Of a DNA stretch of 64,000 nt, positions 1-10,288 are shown piece by piece. Source of the DNA: Agriotes lineatus (lineage: Eukaryota > Arthropoda > Insecta > Coleoptera > Elateridae); contig OW679200.1 of NCBI GenBank assembly GCA_940337035.1, forward strand, positions 18,247,303 to 18,311,302, read 5' to 3'. Every line of letters starts with the position of its first letter. Position 1 is the first letter of the stretch. The position numbers and the translations under genes were made by a program. The notes beneath the pieces were generated by a model, which saw nothing but the letters and a program-made list of their open reading frames with translations, ran no database searches and was not told where the DNA came from.

Positions 1-1820
1 ATACCTTGCGCTTATGCGATTTAACCGACAGTACTGCTAGGTAGAAACCCGCCTGAGAGCTAAGGCACTGTTTCTAAGAGGTGTTGCTTCAGCAGAGGTC
101 GTTTCTGCATTTCGTATGTTGTCAAATGCGTTTCTGACTTCTTCGGTTGCTAAATTAAGTAACACTATTTCTTTATCAAGCCATTACTTATATCTGTGGC
201 GTTTGAAAATATTTTGAAAGTTTGTATCCATTTGTTCAATATTTGTTCCATTGAACTTTGATCTGAGTGTCAATCAAATTTATCGACTTTATTTAGGACA
301 CCTTCCATTTTGTGTTTTGCGGATAAGTTGTAACCACCATAACCTCACTTTTTCTTAAAATATTTGTTCAATTCAACTTTCATTTTGTCCATTACGGAAT
401 GTTTTTGGTTCTATTTAGGATCACCTTTTTGTCTCTATTTAGGATTGATGTCCACGAAGGTTTAGCTTTTCGTCGCCCAATGTTGTGTCTTGCATCCGCA
501 CACTCTTAATGGTTTAGAAATTGACACACAGGGGGTGTTGTTGCAGATATTCAATATTATAGTTTTGAGTAGACATTGATCGAAAAATCAGTTCTTAAGA
601 AATGTTTTAATTTTAAAGTTTGGTCTTCACTTGAAAAGTACTTATTTATGAGAAATTAAAAACAATACGGGGTAAAAGCGCATGTAAACTGCTTCAAACA
701 CTACCCCAAAACAACCCTCAAAAATACATGTATTTAGTTTTTTATTATTATTATTAAATATTGGAGAAGTTCAACTTTGTCTTCCGAGCGACTGCGAAAT
801 TGTGTCCACCTTTTCGGTAATTGTGTAGGTACTGGAACCAATCTTGATCCTTACACTTACTCCGCGATTATCTCTTGTACCGGATTTGATAGCCGTTTTC
901 CAATAACTAACCCAAGCTATGTGCAAATGGGAGGTATTTTAGTCTGCCAATAACCACTTCTCAAGTAAAGGCCAAACTCTAACGCGCACAACTCAGTTTT
1001 ATATGAGAATTTATACTTACTATTAAAGATACCCAGGAAAATTAGGCTAATAGTTAGGCGCAATTGCCGGAAGATGATGCAGAACGCATCTCAATAGAAC
1101 AGAGAGGTTCCTTTGGCTTCAAGAAGAAGTTAATCTTGAGACATGACTTACATTGTTTCGAATCTAAGATAGCCTAATTACTTACTTCAAAATTCGAGTA
1201 CTTCCTCTACAAATGACTGACAAAGCATTACATCCAAGTAACACTATATAAAGATAACACAAATACATTTATCGATGATCGCAGCTGCTTGCTGAGACTG
1301 CAATAAGTAATCCTAAGAATTCTCCTGCTTCGTGACGTCACATTGCGCTATACAAAGTAATTCCTAAACATATGTGAGTGAAAGTACCACTTTCAGCACT
1401 CTAATGTCAAGTGATATTCTATGATTGACTAAAAATGACAAATGTAAATTTTTTGGACAAATATTAAAATGAAAAACTTTTTTTGCAGAATGCGAAACCG
1501 ACGTAGCAAAAAAGTATGTAATACATGTATGGTAAGGCCATTGGAAAACTTATGTGCATGGAACACTCGTTAACATGTAATGCTACGTTTTGGCTGGTAT
1601 GTTTAATTTTCTTTTCGCATATAAGTGCCTCTGGCGTAACTCAAGACCCAAGAGTTTGTAGATTTCTGCGAGTGATTAGACTTAGGACACTTTAGAAAAA
1701 TTAAGTATATTATCCTTCATATTACGAGTCAACTTTGTAAATAAACTAAAACGTATGTACAATATAAATAAAATAAAACAAATTCCAGATATAAAACATC
1801 GGCCAAGAATCTAACGGATC
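1..1820. other. AT-rich intergenic DNA, nothing assigned
   Basis: I see no ORF with recognisable protein content, no tRNA-like boxes and no clear inverted or tandem repeat. The sequence is uniform AT-rich background of the kind that fills most of the window. Confidence 0.5.
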
Positions 1821-1824
1821 TGCA

Positions 1825-2085
1825 GCCAATGCACTCGACTGGCCGCTGGACTCAAGTGACTTCAATAGGCCGATCATCTTGTTTTTATACCTGCCTGGTC
1901 ATTATCCGACTTATCACCTGGCCAATTCAGGTGGTCATACGTCGAAGCTACCGCCTCGTGGACTCGCGCAACTTGGGACGTTGCTCTTATTGTCAAGTTT
2001 ATGCGCGTTGGAGGTCAGTCGCCAATTGTGACGTTATTTATGCGCAAATTAATTTGCACAGGCTCAAACTCCACAAACACTAGTG
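1825..2085. other. Short GC-richer island, no gene call
   Basis: Base composition rises compared with both flanks and an 84-codon plus-strand frame stays open. The predicted peptide has no recognisable motif, and open frames of this length are expected by chance here. It could be an old repeat fragment or an untranslated exon. I do not call a gene. Confidence 0.2.
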
Positions 2086-2089
2086 TTGC

Positions 2090-3050
2090 ACCTTTCATAT
2101 GCGTTATCCAAGGGGATTCTTTTCACACCTTTTTGGTATGCGACTGAATGAATGAATTTTTGCAAGTCTTACCATTTTTGCAAATTATATGCTTATCGCT
2201 TGCTGAAAAGGGTTTTTAGTTAACGATTGTTTGGCTTCTATTTTGCATTTTTTAATTTTATATTTTGCCATTGACTAGTATTACTCTTCTTTTTAATGAA
2301 AACCAATAATTAATATTTAAAACACTAAATTTGATATTGTATTTGCCCTCACTTGTAGTTAAAATCTATAGAACATAGTGCTGATTCATTAGTGAACAGT
2401 CAGAATCATATAACTCTCCAATCTTACATAGTGAATGCTTAATATAGAAAGAATATTATTCGTAAGCCTACAGCAACCGAAAGCATGTTAAGTGCACTTA
2501 AAAGCTAGACTTTGTCAAAATAGATTTAATTTAAAACTGTTGTCAGAGTTGTTACCTATTAGCTCAAAATGGACTTGTTATGTTCTTGCAGAATGTTTTT
2601 GTAGATATTTCTAGATATTTCTAGTCATGTCATTATTACCAAAATGTGGACTTATGTTGTTCTTGCAGTAACCCAAAGACCTGGAAGAAATATTTCCAAT
2701 ATTGCAACGACTCGTTCAGTCTATGGCGTATTGATGACTAGCTAGTCTACAAAAAAAAAATAATAAAGAAATAAATACTGTTATGCATTTTTTGTTTACT
2801 TATTGGAAGCACATTTTAGAATTTACAGTTAGTTGTGTTTCAGAATTCTCTTAAGTAAATTTGTTTCTATAAAAAATACTTTTGGAAGGGCTTAAACCAC
2901 ATTGTTTAAAAGTATTATAACACATTTAAAATAATTTTCACATGGAACTACCCATTAAGATTTTTTCTTCTGTTTTTGAGGATTAAAAATTTATTGAAAC
3001 CCTTGTTTAAAATAAGCGATACATTTCTTTAAAAGAAATTTTCTACTCAT
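2090..3050. other. AT-rich intergenic DNA, nothing assigned
   Basis: Only AT-rich background is visible, with a short A-run near 2750. No repeat, tRNA-like sequence or coding signal could be supported. Confidence 0.45.
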
Positions 3051-3107
3051 AGTAATTTTCTGAAAGTTGAAAGTTGCAACGAAGTCGATTTTCCAGTTTT
3101 AATTCGG

Positions 3108-3540
3108 GATGCTGCGACAGAATTCCTTGAAAACCCAAAAGGTGCCCTCAGAAGATTCCTCTCGACTACTAATTAGCACATCCACAATGCCAACTTGTAG
3201 CTCTTGGCGAATCCTTTTCAAGATCCTCAAGCTGCGGCTCGTATTCTTTCCATTGATAAATTCACCACTCTGCAAAATCAGAGCTTTCTGTGATTGTTAG
3301 CTCGTTCGTGATAGGTGCACTGGAGGAGTGCTGTGGGTGCGAGTCCTGCCATTGGCCCGCAGGATCCGTATTAAGCTCCTGCGAACTTTGGCGCTTTTCA
3401 GTGGCGCCAGACACCTGTTCTGTGGTCGTGATACCTGCATTGCTTGTCCTGCTTCGTGCACACGTAGTCGTCCTGCTAGTGACCAGTCCTGCCAACCCTC
3501 GACTTCGGGAGTGAAGCTCTCCGCAACAGGTAAGGTAAGT
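3108..3540. other. GC-rich island, possible exon or old repeat
   Basis: This stretch is clearly GC-richer than its neighbours. Frames of about 75-83 codons are open on both strands between 3262 and 3579, and none matches a family I know. The minus frame is rich in Ser, Thr, Gln and Asn. On the plus strand the island ends in CAACAG followed by GTAAGGTAAGT, a strong splice-donor look. An exon of an unidentified gene is possible, but no acceptor could be fixed and the upstream plus frames hit stops. A degenerate transposon fragment is equally possible. Confidence 0.25.
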
Positions 3541-3639
3541 CAGAAATGTTCTTTCTTTCGCCGAAAATTGCCTTTATAAAGAGTTTTAGAAATTTGTAGC
3601 CTTTAAGGATTTTGAATTTTTCTTGATTTAGAAGGGTTG

Positions 3640-5540
3640 AACGTCGCAAATAAAAATTGATGTAGCTTTGCAGTACGTTTTAAACTTCATCCAGTTTAAA
3701 AATCGCAAAACTACGTTTGAAGTAAGTTTAAGGATAAGCAGATTTTATTTCGGTTCCTCGTCAGTTGTGCAAAAATGATCAGTTTTAATTATAATAATTG
3801 TCTATTAATAAATAATTATTTTTACGATTGTACCTTAATTAATATTTTACTGTCAAACATTGCACAATAAAATCTTTCAGAAATTTCAGGTTTTCTAGTT
3901 TTAGAATGTTTGAATATCGTAAGGAAATACTTATATGGTTCCCAGTAAGTTTTGAATTTTAACGAATTCGTTTTTCAAGTAAGAGTTTTCTGTAATTTAT
4001 GATTTGAGAAAAGAATTTTAGTTTTAAGCTGATCCCTCATCTAATATCTAATATGCCGCATGTTTAATTTAAAAATAGCAAAACTACTTTGTAAGCAAGT
4101 TCAAGGAGAGTGAGATTTAATTTTAGTAATTTTTCAACAATGAAGAATAATTATTTAGTGTTAATCAGACTAATACTCTAATAAATTATTGATAATTTGA
4201 TTTTTTTGTAGTTGTACTTTATTTTGCTGTTAACAATGATTCGGTGTCATCGTAGGAAATTCCAACTTACAAATGATTCGTTTTACATAAACATTTAGTA
4301 GTAAGGAGGCGACTTATATATACATATTTTTCTTATCAACACCTATAAAATAAATAAAAAAGTTAGAATATCAAAAATAATATTGCCTATTCAAGTCAGT
4401 TACTATAAGTTTGTTAAATTAAAAAGATTTTTTTCTGCAAAAATGTTCTAACGTTCTTCCAATTTGAACAAATTAAGAGATTATAAAATTGTATCTGAAG
4501 TAACTTTAAGGGCAATTCAATTTTTAAAAATATTTTTGAATTTAGCAAAAAGTTTCAGTTTTGAGCTAATCACTTATCTAGTATCTAATATGTAGCCTGT
4601 TTCAAATGTTAATTGTTTTGAAAATTGCACAACTGTTTGCAGTTAGTTCAAGGAAATTCAGGTTTAATTTCTGCAATTCTTCAACAATCGAGCAAAAATA
4701 TTTATTGTTAATCTGACTACTACGCAAATAAGTTTGTTAATAATTCACATGTTTTGTAATTATACTTTAAAATTTTACTGTTAACAATGGACCAGTATCA
4801 TCTTAAGAAATTCCAATATAAATTATCTGTTCCAAATAGATATGTAGTGTAAAAAAATAGAAATTCAATTATTGTATGACCTTGGAAACTAATTAAATTA
4901 ACCATAGGAAGTTTATTAAATTTAAGGGAGTTTTCTTTACCAATTTTTTCAGCATCTTGAAAATTTTTACAAATTGTAAAGGCTTAGGTATACACCGATT
5001 TAAAAAAAAAAAATTAAGAAGAGGCTTTAGTTTTAATTTGATTACTCATCCAATGTTTAATATTCAGGGTGTTTAAAATGCTATTTGAATAAAAAACTTT
5101 AAGAGCACTTTTGAAGTACGTTCAGGAAATGTAAGATTTAATTTTTGTAATTGTACTTTATTATTTTGCTGTTAACAATGAATCAGTATCGTCGTAAGAA
5201 GTTCCAATGTAAAAATGCTTTTTCCACAATGAAATTTAGTAGTTAGAAAATAGCGTTTAGCGATTCCAATGTATATTGAATTTTTTACTTAAATATGCAT
5301 CTGCTTCGCATGAAAACCTATGAAATAAATAAAAACTTACAAGTTATTGATCTTACAAAACACATTAAATTAACTACAAGCGTTTTGTTCAATTCAAGAA
5401 AATTTTCTTCGTGAATTCTCGTAGCATGTTTCAAAAGTTAATGAATTATAAAATTATATTTGAAGTAAGTTTAAGCACAATCCGATTTTTAAAATATTTT
5501 TGAATTAAAAAAGTAGCAGTTTGAAGCTAGTTATTGTTAC
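3640..5540. repeat. Degenerate tandem array, roughly four diverged units
   Basis: The same order of landmarks recurs. Blocks similar to CTGTTAACAATG followed by AAATTCCAA occur near 4221, 4777 and 5166, with a weaker one near 3847. Each is preceded by a phrase like AGTTCAAGGA and by a block like CTAATATCTAATATG (near 4043 and 4579, weaker near 5050). Unit spacing is about 370, 560 and 390 bp, so units differ by indels. No coding frame runs through it. The array may continue past the SINE at 5.7 kb, where similar phrases recur near 5960-6230. It is probably an ancient tandem duplication or a decayed satellite. Confidence 0.55.
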
Positions 5541-5697
5541 TTATCTATTAGTAGTAACTCGCGTTCTGTTGACACTGTACTGCCACTGTTGTCTATTCTA
5601 ATAGTGCTCCCAGAAAGTCCTCAACAACTCCAATGGTCCTAACTAATTCTACACAGAAATGAATAATTATAAAGTTTAGATGTTATTAATTTCAGAC

Positions 5698-5800
5698 CTC
5701 CTATGTGGTCGAGTGGGTAAGCAGGCTGCTTAGCAACCAGGTGCGCCATTTCAAACCTGGTCGTTGTTGCAAATTTTCTCGGGGCTACAATGAATATACC
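5698..5800 (+). repeat. tRNA-derived SINE head
   Basis: The segment has an internal pol III promoter in tRNA layout: an A box in TGGTCGAGTGGGTAAGC and a B box around TTTCAAACCTGG about 35 bases later. The layout recalls a serine or leucine tRNA. It runs straight into AT-rich sequence without a matching acceptor 3' half, so it is a SINE or tRNA pseudogene and not a working tRNA. Confidence 0.55.
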
Positions 5801-6299
5801 TATGCAAGTAAATTATTGTAAATGTAAAACTACAACAATTTTATTAACTGAAGAACACTATTTGAATAGACACAATTTTTTTAACATATTCGAATTGTGT
5901 AGCTCTAGAAGAGTGAAGTGTCATAAATGGAATTCTACAGTCAACCTAAATTTTAAGCAATTTGCAATCAAGTTTTGAAATAAGTCTAAAAATAAAGGGA
6001 TCTTATTGTATTAATTTTTTATTGGATTTTTTATGTTTACGTAGTGTCAGGTCTTAACCAGTTTCAAAGATAAAATCCTTATTAATTTTACATAGGACTT
6101 TAAAAAGAGCGTTTAAATTATTTCTTGTATTAGAAAACTAGTGTATTACTGTTCAAAGAAGTAAATTATTGCAAAATGTTGGGACACAAACTTAGTTGAC
6201 TACAGGTATTTTTTTAAATTAAATAGCAGAAATATCTACGTTTTTTTAAATGTTTGCGAGAATTTCATTCTTTAGTTCGGTATATAATATCATATAAAA

Positions 6300-8275
6300 T
6301 TAAACCTTTCTTTTTAGAAAATGTATACTGAACAGCGTAATGCGTTTCACTGCAAAAAGTTTCTTCGATTTCATACCACTACGGCCAGAAGTTGTACTTT
6401 TATGAAAGTTTTAATAGTTTGTGACTGCTGCTGAAGAAGATTTAAGGGTCGGATGATACTTAGAACAATTTCCAGTTAAAGACATGTAAAACTACTACAC
6501 TTTACGTCAATCTGATTTGCTTTAATCATTTTTGCATTAATAACTCAGGTGAAGTCTCATATCGAAACAACTACAAGTTTCTAAGACGTTTAAATGGTTT
6601 TACAGACGTTACAGTTTTTTTTCTATAATTAAACAGCCAGAATGAATAAGCAGCTTTACCGAAGAAGTCGTATTTTAAGGAAAAATTGACGACTGTAACG
6701 TTGTGACACTATACAAAAAGCTTGAGACCTTAATGTTATAGTTATTTCCCAATAAAACATCTGATTATTGAAAAATTGTATAGTTTCATGGAAAGATGCT
6801 TATGAGCTGGGCACTTTAAGGTTAATTTTAAACACGTAGAGCAGCTAAATAACACTTAATATCCTCGATAACTTCTTTACACTTTTAGAATTGTTTGTTT
6901 CATTTGTTTTTGACAAAGGTTACCTACGTGGTTGCTCTACCTGAGTGACAACATTATTTACTTAATCAAACCCAAAAACTAATGTTTACCATAAAACGTT
7001 AAAAAATAAATTGCTCGTGTAAAGGTCGCAAACAAAACTAAATATCTGTGCTGGATTGGTCTATTCAATATAAACTTATTCTAGTTTAAGACGACTAGAG
7101 ACCTACTAGAAATGTAGTTCCACTGATGTCAAAAAACCTGAATATGACTTTACCTGACATATTAAATATTTCCCATTTCACTAAAGAACCTCGGCTTAGC
7201 AATCAGAATGCCATTTGGTTACTGAAATATACATTTTTTTGTTCCAATCACCATTATGGGAATTATTTTCCAATAGTTTGAAAAAAAGAAAATCATTTAT
7301 TCATACTGACGGTGGTTTCTCCGAAAAGTGTGGAAGCTGCCTTTAACAGCCAAACGAATATTTTCTGCACTTGGCCAACAAATTGAAAGCTGTGCTGGCA
7401 CTTTTATCAAGGTAGATGGGTGGAGATTACTTGACTGTTGTTTCCACTAAAATATTCTCAGGCTGGTAGCTTTATTGCCTATCTAACGTGGGAAGATGTG
7501 CAAGGGCGGAATTATTTGTGTTTCTCATTATTTTTACTATAATCTGACAGATTTGGTTAGAAGGGTGAGGTTGTGATGGGGTAGATTTTTTTTTAACTTG
7601 AGGCCCGATTCATAACAATAAGTGGCATTTTTATACGATAAAATAAGAAATATCTACAGCTTTAGTTAAATGATTTTATAAAATTTTGTATTTATTTTTC
7701 TAAGGAGTTAATAAATGTTACTAACATATTTGTTTCAGATTAGCGGTTTAGTAAAAATAAATATGAATATGTTCTAAAGTTTCTTTTTCAAAAGCAAGTT
7801 TACTAAATTATAACAGCATTTTGCTGTACATAAAACGCATGAAAATGGCGTATTTATTTTATTGAGAATATTCCAAGGTCAACTGACACAGAAAATCTAA
7901 ATTGGAACCTGACTGGTTTGATCAAGTAAATATACATTTGTACCGTTTGATTTCCTGTGACGTATTTCGAAATCTTATTGAAGACGGCAATGACGTCATG
8001 ATAGAACTCCTTTAGAATAAACAATTCTTTTAAATCGTAATGTAAAGCGACATTGTTGTAGGTGGTCATTTATAACATATTTAATTTTGCTTATTCGGAT
8101 ACCATGGGGTCTACGGAAGTAAATAATTATTTTTTAATTTAGTTTGAGTTATGTCGGAAATATTACGTCATTTTATACTGTGCTTTCTATTTCTATTTTC
8201 AGGTTGCTTAAATGCTTGAAATGATGTTTTATATAGTTCGTAAATGTCTAACATGTCAACAATTTAGTTAGGTTT
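6300..8275. other. AT-rich intergenic DNA, nothing assigned
   Basis: No supported gene or repeat boundary was found. Small open frames, such as one of 71 codons near 7854-8069, have no recognisable content. Confidence 0.45.
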
Positions 8276-8278
8276 CGA

Positions 8279-8730
8279 AATAGTTATTTAACAAACAAAT
8301 ATGTTAGTGAGGGCGATTAACATACGAGTTAGTTACAATATTTTTCCGTTGATCCTATATTATTAATTTGAAGATAATCTAATTTTATTCCATGAAAGGA
8401 ATTGGACACTTAAAGTTTTGACATTAATGATACCGGGTGCCCATAAATGGCTGTGATTTTTTTTTCTTAGGTTGGCACTGTTTATGTTGGTGGCACTGTA
8501 AATCTATGTCAAATTTGAGGTTAGCAGGCTAGATTTTTCGTCAGTTTTGACACAAACTGACGCAAAACCTAAGCTGCTAACCTCGAATTTGACATAGACT
8601 TACAGTGCCACCAACATTAACAGATTTTTAAAAATCGTTCATTAATAAAAAAATATTTATTAATAAGGATCTTTAATAGACGGATCTCTATACATTAATG
8701 AAACTCATAAATAAACGATCAACGGAAAAT
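8279..8730 (+). mobile_element. Family A non-autonomous element, copy 1
   Basis: The copy starts with ATAGTTATTTAACAAACAA and ends with AATAAACGATCAACGGAAAA. Both end sequences recur in copy 2 (8728-9091) and copy 3 (21856-22612). The interior contains TTTTTCCGTTGATC, the inverted form of the right end, plus repeated ATTAAT-type words and no coding frame. A palindromic MITE sits inside it at 8479-8623. It is most likely an old non-autonomous DNA element. Confidence 0.6.
8479..8623. mobile_element. Palindromic MITE, family D (short copy)
   Basis: Two arms of about 67 bp form a near-perfect inverted repeat with outer ends CTGTTTATGTTGGTGGC and GCCACCAACATTAACAG. The core reads TTTGACACAAACTGACG near the centre. 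It lies inside a family A copy. Its inner part closely matches the larger palindrome at 17415-17670, so the two belong to one family. Confidence 0.7.
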
Positions 8731-9091
8731 AGTTATTTAACCAACAAGTATGTTAATGAAGGCGATTAATAATCGAAACTGTTTAAAGCACGAACGAGCG
8801 ATAGCGAGTGAGTGCCTTTATTAGTTGAGATTATTAATCGTCCATTAACAAACGAGTTGATTACAAAATGTTTTCGTTGACCGCAAAATCTTTTTTTATG
8901 GCGAAAAATTTGATTAACACAACTAACCTCCATGCAAAATATCATCAAAACGTCAAAATCACAAAAACAGTTAATTAATGAAAAATAGTGTATTAATCAA
9001 AAACAGTGTATTAATGACGTCTATTAATCCATCCTTTTTTAGGAAAAATAATTCATTAATATTGAAATTAACAAGCGGTCAACGGAAAAAA
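8728..9091 (+). mobile_element. Family A element, copy 2 (head-to-tail with copy 1)
   Basis: It begins AATAGTTATTTAACCAAC directly at the end of copy 1 and ends at GGTCAACGGAAAA. It shares the order of internal blocks with copy 3, including GCGATTAATAATCG near the start and the segment ending TTTTCGTTGACCG. The direct head-to-tail placement suggests tandem duplication or insertion into the end of a sister copy. Confidence 0.55.
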
Positions 9092-9844
9092 TATTTAATA
9101 TAAAATTTTGCTACTTTACTGGTTATTGTTGAAATGAAATCTTTCAGAAGTTATTTTTACAAGTTACATAGCTATGGATAGGTTTCTGTAATTTTAAGAG
9201 ACAACTATGTTCGTTCTTATATCTGTTGTGAACAACTGCGTACAGAAAATAGTTTTAAACTCGTGTGGTTTATAAAATGATAAACACAATATCTATGTAT
9301 TTCTTTATCCAGGAAAAAATTCCAAAATGTCACGCACACTACTAAAGATAATAGAAGTTTCACTAGTTTGAATAGAGTTAAGCGACGGAGTAACAAAAAC
9401 ACGTAATTACTACGTGAACATCAGCCACTCGGGTAGCAAGAACCCTTATTAACTGATAGCGATAATGTCTATTGTATAAGTACAGTTAACTTATAAAAAT
9501 GTGTTGCTTCGTCATTAATACATTTACATTTATCTAATTATGTTATTGTAAATCTGGCTTAAATCGAAAGCTGGCGTTAAAACTTGTTCATGTTCGTGTA
9601 ATGAGAATTGCATTGCTAGTCATGCGAGAGTATAATAATTTGTCCCGAAGATTTTTTCCAGAAGATACTAAATAAAAAAATATTCAGGATTATTCTTGTT
9701 AACATAAAATTTCGGATTAGACTGCGTAGTACTTGTAGATAGATACCCAGCAGTATCTGGCTTAATGTGCCTTGCACCTTGTGAACTCGAGCAAGAATCC
9801 ACGCAATGGCCATGATTTTTGGGTAGCTTGTGTTGTTTCCGTAC
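9092..9844. other. AT-rich DNA, possibly intron of the minus-strand gene
   Basis: No repeat or coding segment is supported. If the candidate exon at 9845-9938 is real, this would be the start of its first intron, which opens with GTACGG on the minus strand at 9844. Confidence 0.3.
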
Positions 9845-9938
9845 CTTGAGAACGAAGGTACTTAGGCAGATTTGGTCTTGTTGCTGCTTCTGCACCCATA
9901 TTCACTAACGTTTGGCAAGACCTTGCAGCTTGCATCAT
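9845..9938 (-). CDS. Candidate first coding exon, unidentified host gene
   Basis: Reading the minus strand from ATGATG at 9938 gives an open frame beginning MMQAARSCQTLVNMG, followed by alanine-, arginine- and proline-containing residues. After 31 codons plus one base it meets CTCAAG followed by GTACGG, an acceptable splice donor. The N-terminus has Arg but no acidic residue before position 17, which would suit a mitochondrial targeting peptide; that is inference only. Its position about 20-25 bases below a TATA-containing promoter is the main reason to call it. Unspliced, the frame reaches a stop after about 27 more codons. I do not recognise the protein and found no downstream exon in the window. 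Confidence 0.4.
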
Positions 9939-9955
9939 CAGAGTGAAAGTCGCAC

Positions 9956-10060
9956 TAAGAACTGAAGGTCCGTGTGGAGCTATTTATAGTCGTCTGTGAC
10001 AGCCGCTCAGAGTGACGTAACGCTGATTGGTCGTTCAAGTGCGGCGGAATCCATTGGGAG
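9956..10060 (-). promoter_or_regulatory. Candidate RNA polymerase II core promoter
   Basis: On the minus strand the order is CCAAT (complement of ATTGG at 10026-10030), a CRE-like TTACGTCA (10020-10013), TATAAATA (9988-9981), then initiator-like TCAGT (9965-9961) or TTAGT (9958-9954). TATA-to-start spacing is about 25 or 32 bases for the two initiator choices, and 32 fits best. A second CCAAT-like site lies near 10053. The region is GC-richer than its flanks. An ATG follows within about 25 bases, giving a very short leader. Confidence 0.5.
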
Positions 10061-10288
10061 TGGCCGTATGACGCACAGTGCTTGTAATGCTTTGGATCGT
10101 GTATCACACCTGAAACGTAGACTTCTGTTCTCCGTTCAGCCAATCTGAATTCGATTACTATGCCGCTATAACTGCTAGAAAACTCCGGAAGAGCGGTTGG
10201 GTCGCTTCTAGTTCTATTTGTACTAGCGCAAAACTGAAAATTTCAGAAAAACGCAATAAACACACAAACTATTCAGAAAGAAATTGGT

